Shown: in pieces, positions 1-5,007 of the stretch
Layout of the letters: the number at the start of each line of letters is the position of its first letter
Numbering within the stretch: position 1 is the first letter of the stretch
NCBI GenBank assembly: GCA_946538795.1
Contig: CAMNGY010000139.1
Span: 1 to 5,405 of the forward strand
Length of the DNA stretch: 5,405 nucleotides
Reading direction: 5' to 3'
Source: an uncultured Treponema sp.
GTDB lineage: Bacteria > Spirochaetota > Spirochaetia > Treponematales > Treponemataceae
The notes under the pieces: model-generated
Databases searched by the model: none
Told to the model about the DNA's origin: nothing
Seen by the model: the letters and a program-made list of their open reading frames with translations, nothing else
Program-made: the position numbers and the translations under genes

Positions 1-464
1 CCGATTCCAGCGAGCGAGGCTGCCTTTCCTTTCTCGTCCTTGCCCTCATAGCGGCCCAGGTAGATGCCGACGTGGGAGATGTCCGGGGATGACGTGGTCT
101 TGAAGAATACCAGGTCGCCCGGCTCGCGGTCCTTTGCATCTATCTTCTCTACTTTTACGCTGGCAAAGATTCCCTTGGACGATGGTGGAAGGATTATGTT
201 GGCCCCGTAGTTGAGCGCGTAGGAAACGAATCCCGAGCAGTCAAAGCCGTCAGGGGTTGTGCCTGCATATAGGTAGGGCGTGCCGCGCAGGGTCAGCGCG
301 AAGTCTATCAGCTGCTGCCGCTCCTGCGAAACTTCCACCCGGGCCTTGTTAGCCTGGCAGAAGCAGTTCACGGGGATGAACACAGCCAGGGCCGCAAGGA
401 ATGTTACGGTCGCTATCTTAACCCTTCTTACGATTTTCATGTTGGGCTTGCGTCTGGAATTCAT
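1..464 (-). CDS. Secreted NlpC/P60-family peptidoglycan endopeptidase (N-terminal part, cut by the window edge)
   Basis: Reading leftward from 464, 154 residues are visible with no stop before the window edge, so the C-terminus is missing. The family (peptidase C40) cleaves peptide stems of peptidoglycan outside the inner membrane. Residues 10-38 are a basic then hydrophobic signal peptide (KIVRRVKIATVTFLAALAVF) ending near CFCQA. No convincing lipobox is seen, so a periplasmic soluble form is likely. The catalytic domain begins about residue 48. It shows RGTPYLYAG, the nucleophile motif FDCSGFV (Cys76), PGDLVFF at 115-121 and the catalytic-His motif DISHVGIYLG (His131). The third polar residue would lie beyond the edge. 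A lysine-rich stretch (about 138-148) follows the His motif. The start at 464 is preferred because AAGGGGG lies 9 nt upstream; an ATG at 440 is the alternative. It is transcribed divergently from the gene at 676. Confidence 0.92.
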   Translation of the reverse strand, partial: MNSRRKPNMKIVRRVKIATVTFLAALAVFIPVNCFCQANKARVEVSQERQQLIDFALTLRGTPYLYAGTTPDGFDCSGFVSYALNYGANIILPPSSKGIFASVKVEKIDAKDREPGDLVFFKTTSSPDISHVGIYLGRYEGKDEKGKAASLAGI

Positions 465-473
465 AGTGATGTG

Positions 474-480
474 CCCCCTT
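474..480 (-). promoter_or_regulatory. Ribosome binding site of the NlpC/P60 gene
   Basis: On the minus strand the sequence AAGGGGG sits 9 nt before the ATG at 464. It resembles the Shine-Dalgarno core with one G for A change. The in-frame ATG at 440 has no comparable site, so this motif decides the start. Confidence 0.6.
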
Positions 481-535
481 CATACGATTAACGGAAGAAA
501 GTGCCGGTACGTACAGCCCTTTTTCTTGCGGGCCG

Positions 536-622
536 CGTCCTGCACGATCGGGGCCGGCACGGGCGGAAGCACACGAGCGGGGCCAACGCGAACAGGCCTC
601 GTCCTGCATGAGCGGGTCCGGC
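536..622. repeat. Imperfect direct repeat in the divergent intergenic region
   Basis: A 23-bp unit at 536-558 recurs at 600-622 with 20 of 23 positions identical (both begin CGTCCTGCA and end CCGGC). A shorter degenerate copy of the middle part lies at 570-584 (CACACGAGCGGGGCC). Start-to-start distances are 29-35 bp. The repeats occupy the GC-rich core of the 211-bp gap between the NlpC/P60 gene and the gene at 676, so they could be protein-binding sites serving both divergent promoters. They could equally be a decayed duplication. No known motif is recognised. Confidence 0.5.
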
Positions 623-624
623 CA

Positions 625-653
625 TTGAATAAAGGAAGAAACTGTAGTAGAGT
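625..653 (+). promoter_or_regulatory. Possible sigma-70-type promoter for the gene at 676
   Basis: TTGAAT (625-630) and TAGAGT (648-653) are separated by 17 bp and each matches the consensus at 4 of 6 positions. The predicted start near 660 would give a leader of about 16 nt carrying the ribosome binding site. This is only a modest match, chosen because nothing better lies between the repeats and the gene. Confidence 0.3.
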
Positions 654-660
654 AGGGATA

Positions 661-667
661 TTGGAGG
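661..667 (+). promoter_or_regulatory. Ribosome binding site deciding the start at 676
   Basis: TTGGAGG lies 8 nt before the ATG at 676, a good Shine-Dalgarno match at normal spacing. The open frame continues upstream to about 280, but that part overlaps the divergent NlpC/P60 gene, and a signal peptide begins exactly at 676. Confidence 0.75.
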
Positions 668-675
668 TTCAAGAA

Positions 676-1746
676 ATGAAAAAGAGATTTGCTTCCGTCC
701 TGCTCGTGGCATTCCTGCTGTGCGCGTCTGCGTTTGCGATTCCGCGCGTCAAGCAGTATACGCCGGACTTCTCGGGTGAATTCGTCTATTACCGCGACAA
801 CAGTTTCGTTTCTCCCAGCTTTGTCGGGGTCATCTACTACAATGAGTCCACATACGGGGCGCGTTACTACTGCCCGGCGGACAAGGCCGCGAAGACTAAG
901 GAACGGGATATTTCAATATACTTCACGATTGACGCGGAGAACGGCAGCATAGAGATGACCGGAGAGAATATCTTCGGTTCCGACGGCAGCCAGGACGATG
1001 CGGACATAGTAAACTACCTGCATGACTTTTTCTATGAGTTTGCCGAGCGCCGGCAGAAGCTGGACTTGCTGGGGCCGGATTCCGTCACCGTCACGGACGA
1101 ATTTGCCCAGTTCGGGGGCGACGTGAAGATTACATACAACAACCTGATTCCTGTCTTCAACATGGAGCGGCTTTCCACTTTGGACGGAAAAGACGTGCTT
1201 TGCGTCGATACGGTGGGCATCCTTACCGATACGAATGATCCTGCGTTCAGCTACTATAAGGGAATTCAAGGTATGCCAAAGGACAAATCCCGCAGCTTCG
1301 ACAAAAAGGCTTTCTCCAAGGCGAAGCAGTTTTCCGTTGGAAAGCAGACCGTGAGCCTGGATGACAGCTGGAAGCAGGAAAATGACAACATGTTCCTTCT
1401 GGGGGACAATGCCCTGCTCACTTTGACTGAGATTACCCGGCCGGATTTGTTCAAGGATTCACCAGACCAGTTCCTGACTATTCTGATGCGCAAGCTGAGC
1501 GAGGGAAGCTCCACTTCCTACACTATATGGAGCAAACGCAAGGCCAGCAGCAAGGAGAATTCCGTAAAGCTGGACAGCATTTTCTGGGAGCCGGTGGAAG
1601 GCAACGTGACGCGGGACTTCAAGAGGCTGACAAAGCTGCAGGGCGGGGGCTATGCCCTGCTTTCCCTTACCGTCTTTGACGGCGTATACGGAAAAAAGAA
1701 GAGCTACTTTGATAAAATCTTGGGGAGTCTGTCCGTCAAGGAATGA
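676..1746 (+). CDS. Secreted protein of unknown function, coupled to the lysozyme-like gene
   Basis: This encodes 356 residues of a family I do not recognise. Residues 1-21 (MKKRFASVLLVAFLLCASAFA) form a classical signal peptide with an AFA cleavage site, so the protein is probably periplasmic or surface-exposed. The mature part is rich in Tyr, Phe, Asp and Lys. Visible pieces are a Tyr-rich N-terminal stretch (FVYYRDNSF, GVIYYNESTYGARYYC), an acidic segment near 101-110, an amphipathic DIVNYLHDFFYEFAERRQKL at about 110-129, and a C-terminal part from about 215 with alternating strand-like segments ending YFDKILGSLSVKE. No catalytic motif, metal site or transmembrane helix beyond the signal is seen. 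The stop overlaps the next start by 4 bp (ATGA), so the two are almost certainly co-transcribed and translationally coupled. This suggests a role in the same envelope process, perhaps as a partner of the downstream protein. That role is inference only. Confidence 0.87.
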   Translation: MKKRFASVLLVAFLLCASAFAIPRVKQYTPDFSGEFVYYRDNSFVSPSFVGVIYYNESTYGARYYCPADKAAKTKERDISIYFTIDAENGSIEMTGENIFGSDGSQDDADIVNYLHDFFYEFAERRQKLDLLGPDSVTVTDEFAQFGGDVKITYNNLIPVFNMERLSTLDGKDVLCVDTVGILTDTNDPAFSYYKGIQGMPKDKSRSFDKKAFSKAKQFSVGKQTVSLDDSWKQENDNMFLLGDNALLTLTEITRPDLFKDSPDQFLTILMRKLSEGSSTSYTIWSKRKASSKENSVKLDSIFWEPVEGNVTRDFKRLTKLQGGGYALLSLTVFDGVYGKKKSYFDKILGSLSVKE

Positions 1747-2486
1747 AATCTTCCCGTCGCCTCCCGTCTTTTCCTGCCCTCATACTCCTTCTTTTTATCT
1801 TGCCTGCCGTACTGGGCGGGTCGGAAGGCTACAGCTGGAACGGGCTTCATTCCTATGCGGCCGAAAAAGAAGGGCGCTACAAGTCCGGCATGGCCTTGTA
1901 CAGGAATCTGGCTCCTGCCGTGGAGGCGCGGGAACTGGGGGATTGCGACTTTGCCCTTGCCATAGTCTTTCCTGAAATGCTCCGCTACAACGGAATCCGC
2001 AACTGGTTGGAATTTCTGGCTACCAAGGCAGTCTATACGCTTTCCCCGTCCTTTCCGGGATGCACCATAGGGCATTTTCAGATGAACGTCTCCTTTGCCG
2101 AAACCATCGAGCGCTATGTGTCCATTTCCCCCATCCTCAAGGCCAAGTATCCTGACATAGACTACGGGGGAAGCAACAGGACTTTTGGGGAACGCAGCCA
2201 GCGTGTGGGACGCATAAACTGCGTTGCCGGTGAAACCGACTACCTGTATGCGTTCATAGACATCTGTACGGAAAAATTTTCCTTGCGGGAACTGGGCGAT
2301 GAGGACCGGCTTGTCCTGCTGGCTACCGCCTACAATGCGGGAATGAGCCGCAGCAAGAAGGATTTGGAGAGGGTCTCTACACTGAACTCATATCCCAACG
2401 GACTGAACTCAAGAAAGTCCAAGTGGAACTATGCCGCCATTGCCTTGGAGTTCTACCAGGACCGGAAAGCTGAGCCGGCCCGCTGA
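1743..2486 (+). CDS. Secreted lysozyme/lytic-transglycosylase-like protein (divergent)
   Basis: The product is 247 residues. After a basic N-terminus (MKSSRR) a hydrophobic run PALILLLFILPAVLGG at 11-26 forms a signal peptide. The mature part carries the ordered motifs of the lysozyme superfamily in divergent form. ALAIVFPEMLRY has Glu78 at the position of the catalytic acid. CTIGHFQMN at 107-115 corresponds to the GLMQ-type motif of SLT enzymes. LLATAYNAG at 192-200 corresponds to the AAYNAG motif. A second Glu (Glu90 in NWLEF) may also matter. Such enzymes cut the glycan strand of peptidoglycan in the periplasm. Four cysteines (68, 107, 160, 175) could form disulfides. The start is set by the ATGA overlap with the upstream gene. 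AAGGA abuts the ATG with no normal spacer, so translational coupling rather than an independent ribosome site is likely. Activity is inferred from the motifs; a substrate-binding, inactive relative remains possible. Confidence 0.87.
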   Translation: MKSSRRLPSFPALILLLFILPAVLGGSEGYSWNGLHSYAAEKEGRYKSGMALYRNLAPAVEARELGDCDFALAIVFPEMLRYNGIRNWLEFLATKAVYTLSPSFPGCTIGHFQMNVSFAETIERYVSISPILKAKYPDIDYGGSNRTFGERSQRVGRINCVAGETDYLYAFIDICTEKFSLRELGDEDRLVLLATAYNAGMSRSKKDLERVSTLNSYPNGLNSRKSKWNYAAIALEFYQDRKAEPAR

Positions 2487-2517
2487 TTCCCAGCGAGACG
2501 GCTGTTCTGAAATGCTT

Positions 2518-3420
2518 CTAGGCCAGCCTGACGAGGGGCAGTTCCGGAGGGTTCCCGAAGCGGGGAAATGACGGCTTCTGGTAGGAAAGCCCCCGGCTTA
2601 CGACGAAGCGAATCTCAGATCCTTCGTTCCGGATTTCATACAGACCTCCCGCATATTTGGGAAGGAAGCCCTGTCCGACCGCATACAGGCCGTTTGCCAG
2701 TCCCGGAATAATCCACTGCCCGCCGTGGGCATGGCCTGAAAAGATAATGTCAAATCCGCATTTTTTATAGTCGGCTATATATTCTGGCCTGTGTGCAAGC
2801 AGGATGCTCGTGCATGGGGCGCTGCCTCCAGCTTCCTGCCTTAGGTCGCTGGCTTTTTGTGCCAGGCCCGCAAGCCGCCTGCGGTAAGCCTCTTTGTTAT
2901 CCTTGTCCTTTTTTTTGCGCTGCCTGAGGGTCAGGTCCAGCATGGGGTCAGCCAGACCTGCGATGATGAGGGTGTGCCCGTTTATAGTTGTTCGGACTGC
3001 CTCATCGGTCAGGACATTGGCCCCGCAGGATGCGATTGCCTCTAGGTATGGCCCTTCGTCAGTGAACATCTCATGGTTTCCCAGTACATAGTAGATGGGA
3101 CAAAGTCCTCGTATTCCATCCATAACGTTCCTGACGTTCTGGAAGGTTTTGTCAGGCCCCATCTCCTTGTCAAAGATATCCCCGGTCATGACAATGAGGT
3201 CGGGCCGGGCTTCTTTTAGGCAGCGGCAAAGGAGTCCGTCTGCTCCGCCGAAATCGCTGCTGTGCAGGTCCGAAATTTGTGCAATCCGTACTTCCGTCCC
3301 CGACTTGTTGCCGCCGGCAGACGGAATCAGATATTCCGGCACGCTGATTTCCCTGCATGAAAAAAGGGATTCGGGAAGTATTTCTGCGATGAAGTCCCGC
3401 AGGTAGTCGTTCACTGTCAT
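2518..3420 (-). CDS. Calcineurin-like metallophosphoesterase (YkuE/YaeI type)
   Basis: The 300-residue product has the complete two-metal phosphoesterase signature in order: ISDLH (Asp51, His53), TGDIFD (Asp81), LGNHE (Asn115, His116), LAHRPEY (His210) and SGHAHGGQ (His230, His232). The C-terminal SRGLSYQKPSFPRFGNPPEL pattern is typical of the YkuE/YaeI branch, whose members hydrolyse phosphodiester or pyrophosphate bonds, some acting on membrane lipid precursors; the substrate here is unknown. Unlike many relatives it has no N-terminal transmembrane or Tat segment, so it should be cytoplasmic or peripheral. A very basic helix-rich insert (RQRKKKDKDNKEAYRRR, about 166-182) precedes LLAHRP. 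The ATG at 3420 is the only usable start after an in-frame TGA, and it has no Shine-Dalgarno sequence. It converges on the lysozyme-like gene, 31 bp away, and is divergent from the ferredoxin gene. Confidence 0.94.
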   Translation of the reverse strand: MTVNDYLRDFIAEILPESLFSCREISVPEYLIPSAGGNKSGTEVRIAQISDLHSSDFGGADGLLCRCLKEARPDLIVMTGDIFDKEMGPDKTFQNVRNVMDGIRGLCPIYYVLGNHEMFTDEGPYLEAIASCGANVLTDEAVRTTINGHTLIIAGLADPMLDLTLRQRKKKDKDNKEAYRRRLAGLAQKASDLRQEAGGSAPCTSILLAHRPEYIADYKKCGFDIIFSGHAHGGQWIIPGLANGLYAVGQGFLPKYAGGLYEIRNEGSEIRFVVSRGLSYQKPSFPRFGNPPELPLVRLA

Positions 3421-3429
3421 TGTTGTAAG

Positions 3430-3457
3430 GATATAGCAGGTAGGAAGGGGATGTCAA
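3430..3457 (-). promoter_or_regulatory. Promoter of the phosphoesterase gene, probably giving a leaderless mRNA
   Basis: On the minus strand a perfect TTGACA (3457-3452) is followed after 16 bp by TATATC (3435-3430). Only 9 nt separate the -10 box from the ATG at 3420, so transcription should begin 0-4 nt before the start codon. This agrees with the absence of a Shine-Dalgarno sequence. Confidence 0.65.
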
Positions 3458-3492
3458 GGAACATGTATGGCGCTCCTCTGGCAACGTACTAC

Positions 3493-3512
3493 CGTGACGC
3501 ACTTCGTGACGC
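3493..3512. repeat. Short tandem direct repeat CGTGACGC
   Basis: CGTGACGC occurs at 3493-3500 and 3505-3512, 12 bp apart start to start, in the 225-bp gap between the divergent phosphoesterase and ferredoxin genes. It lies about 36 bp upstream of the phosphoesterase -35 box. A regulator site is possible, but chance is not excluded. I see no gene in the rest of this gap. Confidence 0.35.
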
Positions 3513-3588
3513 GCCGGGCTTGCGTCCGCCCTCATGAGCTCTTCGTAGACTGCTGCGGTTGTATTATGCTTACAAAGGTTTTGTTGCT

Positions 3589-3632
3589 TTTTCAAAACTG
3601 CTGTGTTAAAGTATACATAACTTTATTATAAT
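3589..3632 (+). promoter_or_regulatory. AT-rich promoter region of the ferredoxin gene
   Basis: Two readings compete. TTTTCA (3589-3594) with TATACA (3612-3617) at 17-bp spacing would start near 3624 and keep the GAGGT ribosome site in the mRNA. Alternatively the perfect -10 box TATAAT at 3627-3632, without a good -35, would start near 3639, beyond that site, leaving a leader of about 6 nt. Both overlap the palindrome at 3607-3625. A promoter here is likely; which box is used is not certain. Confidence 0.55.
3607..3625. promoter_or_regulatory. Operator-like palindrome upstream of the ferredoxin gene
   Basis: TAAAGT (3607-3612) and ACTTTA (3620-3625) form a perfect 6-bp inverted repeat with a 7-bp spacer. 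It lies across the candidate TATACA box and just before TATAAT, where a bound repressor would block transcription. It does not clearly match the Fur, PerR, FNR or Rex consensus, so the regulator is unknown. The AT-rich setting raises the chance of coincidence. Confidence 0.4.
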
Positions 3633-3637
3633 GAGGT
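3633..3637 (+). promoter_or_regulatory. Ribosome binding site of the ferredoxin gene
   Basis: GAGGT lies 8 nt before the ATG at 3646, normal Shine-Dalgarno spacing. It falls directly after a perfect TATAAT, which matters for deciding which promoter is used. Confidence 0.6.
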
Positions 3638-3645
3638 AAAAGACT

Positions 3646-3819
3646 ATGGCTTACAAGGTGAATTCCGATTCCTGCATAAACTGCGGAGCGTGCGAGGGTG
3701 AGTGCCCCTCCGAGGCAATCAGCGAAGTCAACGACAAGAGGGCTATCGCATCCGAGAAGTGCGTGAGCTGCGGTTCATGCGCGTCCGTCTGCCCTGTCGG
3801 CGCTATCGTTGAGGAGTAG
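3646..3819 (+). CDS. 2[4Fe-4S] clostridial-type ferredoxin
   Basis: This complete 57-residue electron carrier has two full cluster motifs: CINCGACEGECP (Cys10, 13, 16, 20) and CVSCGSCASVCP (Cys39, 42, 45, 49), each CxxCxxCxxxCP. Three cysteines of each motif plus the last one of the other bind each cubane. The length matches classical low-potential ferredoxins of anaerobes (about 55-60 residues), which serve cytoplasmic redox enzymes such as pyruvate:ferredoxin oxidoreductase and hydrogenase. The acidic composition and Ala-Ile pairs after each motif (SEAIS, VGAIV) are typical. It is a single-gene unit with its own upstream AT-rich promoter region and a strong terminator directly downstream. 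No partner enzyme is in the window. Confidence 0.97.
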   Translation: MAYKVNSDSCINCGACEGECPSEAISEVNDKRAIASEKCVSCGSCASVCPVGAIVEE

Positions 3820-3829
3820 TTCCTGACAA

Positions 3830-3873
3830 AATCCCCAGGCTGGTGCTTGGGGATTGTTTTTTCTTTTTTCTTT
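3830..3873 (+). terminator. Strong intrinsic terminator of the ferredoxin gene
   Basis: AATCCCCAGGC (3830-3840) pairs with GCTTGGGGATT (3845-3855) as an 11-bp stem with one G-U pair and a TGGT loop. A long T-rich tail (3857-3873) with two runs of six T follows. It begins 11 nt after the ferredoxin stop and separates it from the M23 gene. Confidence 0.93.
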
Positions 3874-3883
3874 CCGATATAAT
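3854..3883 (+). promoter_or_regulatory. Promoter of the M23 peptidase gene, overlapping the terminator tail
   Basis: A perfect -10 box TATAAT at 3878-3883 lies 12 nt before the ATG at 3896. The best -35 is a poor TTGTTT (3854-3859) at 18-bp spacing, within the T-rich tail of the ferredoxin terminator. Transcription would start near 3890, leaving a leader of about 6 nt. The only purine-rich bases (AGGG, 3890-3893) are 2 nt from the ATG, too close for a normal Shine-Dalgarno interaction. Confidence 0.55.
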
Positions 3884-3895
3884 AACCATAGGGTT

Positions 3896-4807
3896 ATGAT
3901 TAAAAAGCTTGCTTTCATTTTTGCCATCTTGCTGTGCCTCAGCTCTGCGGCTGTTGCTGCGGACAAAGATTCCTACCCCCATATAGAAAGCCTCCTGTCC
4001 CGCAAGTCCAACTACCTGCTCCAGCAGTATCTTGACGAGGTTCAGGCTGCGGGCAAGGCGCTCAAGACCGGAAAAGAGCCTTTCATAAACTTTTATACAT
4101 ATACGGCCGGCGCGAAAGATACCCTTATGACCCTGTATGCCCGATGTTCTGTCCCTTATGAGAGCATCGCGAGCCTGAACCATCTGGCCAACAAGGAAGC
4201 GGCGCTTGAGGGCATGGAGCTTATCCTGCCGACTGTAGCCGGCCTGTACATACCGGCTCAGCCTGTCAGCGAGATAGAAATACTGCTTGCCAGCTGTTAT
4301 TCCGTCAGGATTAACAGCGGGAACTACCCCACGTACAATATAGGCGGGGAGGATTTTTATTTTCTTCCCGGCGAGCGCTTCACGCCGGAGGTGAGGGCCT
4401 TTTTCCTGAATCCCGGGATGTCCCTTCCTCTGGACAGTTACCGGCTCACATCCCCCTTCGGTATGAGGGTCAGCCCCATAAGCGGTTTATGGAGGTTCCA
4501 TAAGGGAATAGACATGGCCGCCCCGGTGGGAACGGTTGTCATGGCATGCAAGGCCGGGACGGTCAAAAGAATCGGCATGGACGACTATACGTACGGGAAT
4601 TACATAATCCTCCAGCATGAGCAGGGGATGACCAGCCTGTATGCCCACCTTAGCTCCGTGTACGATCTGAAGGAAGGCGGGACGGTCCTGAGGAGGCAGC
4701 CCATAGGCAAGGTAGGACAGACCGGCCTTGCCACAGGCCCCCACCTGCACTTTGAGATAAAGGTAAATGGCGAGGCCCAGGACCCGGAGAAATACCTGAA
4801 GGGCTAG
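3896..4807 (+). CDS. Secreted LysM plus M23 (LytM-type) zinc endopeptidase
   Basis: The 303-residue product begins with a signal peptide (MIKKLAFIFAILLCLSSAAVAA, cleavage near residue 21-22). Residues about 66-121 (FYTYTAGAKDTLMTLYARCS to LILPTVAGLYIP) have the pattern of a LysM peptidoglycan-binding domain. A linker of about 60 residues follows. The C-terminal domain from about 184 is a full M23 domain: SPFGMRVSPISG, then HKGID (zinc ligands His202, Asp206), the YAHLS motif (catalytic His251) and GPHLHFEI (His283, ligand His285). All four metal and catalytic positions are present, so an active peptide-crosslink hydrolase in the periplasm is expected rather than an inactive EnvC/NlpD-type activator. 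The open frame extends 14 codons further upstream, but only into the ferredoxin terminator; the signal peptide fixes the start at 3896. It appears to be monocistronic, with a possible hairpin soon after the stop. Confidence 0.96.
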   Translation: MIKKLAFIFAILLCLSSAAVAADKDSYPHIESLLSRKSNYLLQQYLDEVQAAGKALKTGKEPFINFYTYTAGAKDTLMTLYARCSVPYESIASLNHLANKEAALEGMELILPTVAGLYIPAQPVSEIEILLASCYSVRINSGNYPTYNIGGEDFYFLPGERFTPEVRAFFLNPGMSLPLDSYRLTSPFGMRVSPISGLWRFHKGIDMAAPVGTVVMACKAGTVKRIGMDDYTYGNYIILQHEQGMTSLYAHLSSVYDLKEGGTVLRRQPIGKVGQTGLATGPHLHFEIKVNGEAQDPEKYLKG

Positions 4808-4827
4808 GCTGTCTGTCCTTGTTTTCC

Positions 4828-4843
4828 GGGCGCGAGCCCCTTT
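4828..4843 (+). terminator. Weak terminator-like hairpin after the M23 gene
   Basis: GGGC (4828-4831) and GCCC (4836-4839) flank a GCGA tetraloop of the stable GNRA type, followed by CTTT. The stem is only 4 bp and the T run short, so it is at best a weak intrinsic terminator. A second hairpin, GGAGG (4849-4853) with CCTCC (4871-4875) followed by TTTT, could act instead or as well. Confidence 0.3.
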
Positions 4844-4879
4844 GCACCGGAGGTCTTTCCTGGTGCGGAGCCTCCTTTT

Positions 4880-4905
4880 GCCAGCGGCCTTGTTGAGCCA
4901 GCGGC
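4880..4905. repeat. Direct repeat GCCAGCGGC just upstream of a strong promoter
   Basis: GCCAGCGGC occurs at 4880-4888 and 4897-4905, 17 bp apart start to start, the second copy ending 5 bp before the -35 box. The position, about -66 to -41 from the predicted start, is typical for activator binding. The second copy can also fold as AGCC-AGC-GGCT followed by TTTATT, a very small terminator-like hairpin for upstream transcripts. Confidence 0.5.
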
Positions 4906-4910
4906 TTTTA

Positions 4911-4939
4911 TTGACATAGGAAAGCTAAGTTTTTATAAT
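4911..4939 (+). promoter_or_regulatory. Perfect-consensus sigma-70 promoter for the substrate-binding lipoprotein
   Basis: TTGACA (4911-4916) and TATAAT (4934-4939) are both exact consensus with the ideal 17-bp spacer, inside a locally AT-rich stretch. Transcription should begin near 4946, giving a 5' leader of about 98 nt before the ATG at 5044. This is the strongest-looking promoter in the window and predicts high expression unless it is regulated. Confidence 0.88.
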
Positions 4940-4947
4940 CTGTGCGA

Positions 4948-5007
4948 ATGAGCTTGTTTCAAAAGTATGCTGCAATGAACTTGCGGGAACTTCTTGAAAC
5001 GGCCTAG
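4948..5007 (+). CDS. Possible leaderless 19-codon leader ORF
   Basis: An ATG at 4948, only 8 nt after the perfect -10 box and so at or within about 2 nt of the predicted transcription start, opens a frame for MSLFQKYAAMNLRELLETA ending in TAG at 5005-5007. It ends 36 nt before the lipoprotein ATG and spans the hairpin at 4956-5000 completely. Four of 19 residues are Leu, but there is no run of one amino acid as in classical attenuation peptides. It has no Shine-Dalgarno site, so translation would have to be leaderless. It may be a regulatory leader peptide or a chance short frame. Confidence 0.35.
   Translation: MSLFQKYAAMNLRELLETA
4956..5000 (+). promoter_or_regulatory. Long nested hairpin in the 5' leader of the lipoprotein gene
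   Basis: GTTTCAAAAGT (4956-4966) pairs with ACTT (4989-4992), a bulged C (4993) and TTGAAAC (4994-5000), giving 11 bp. Inside, after a small internal loop, CTGCAA (4970-4975) pairs with TTGCGG (4981-4986, one U-G pair) around the loop TGAAC. No T run follows, so it is not an intrinsic terminator. It may be a regulatory RNA structure, an mRNA-stabilising 5' stem-loop or a protein site. It matches no riboswitch class I recognise. Confidence 0.5.

Noticed and set aside
280..675. Open upstream extension of the frame that contains the gene at 676
   Set aside because: It overlaps the well-supported NlpC/P60 gene on the other strand. The signal peptide and ribosome site both place the start at 676.
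418..712. Minus-strand open frames across the 465-675 gap
   Set aside because: Arg, Pro and Ala-rich translations with no signal or domain; they read over GC-rich intergenic DNA and the start of the 676 gene.
913..1269. 118-codon minus-strand open frame
   Set aside because: It lies wholly inside the secreted-protein gene on the plus strand and shows no domain; a shadow of that gene.
2491..2508. CAGC-GAGACG-GCTG followed by TTCT as a terminator between convergent genes
   Set aside because: The stem is only 4 bp and there is no T tract; no convincing terminator is seen in the 31-bp gap.
3170..3595. 141-codon minus-strand open frame
   Set aside because: It starts at a TTG in the intergenic gap and then runs out of frame through the phosphoesterase, with a composition unlike a real protein.
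3854..3895. 14-codon upstream extension of the M23 gene
   Set aside because: It starts at a TTG inside the ferredoxin terminator, has no ribosome site and would mask the signal peptide.
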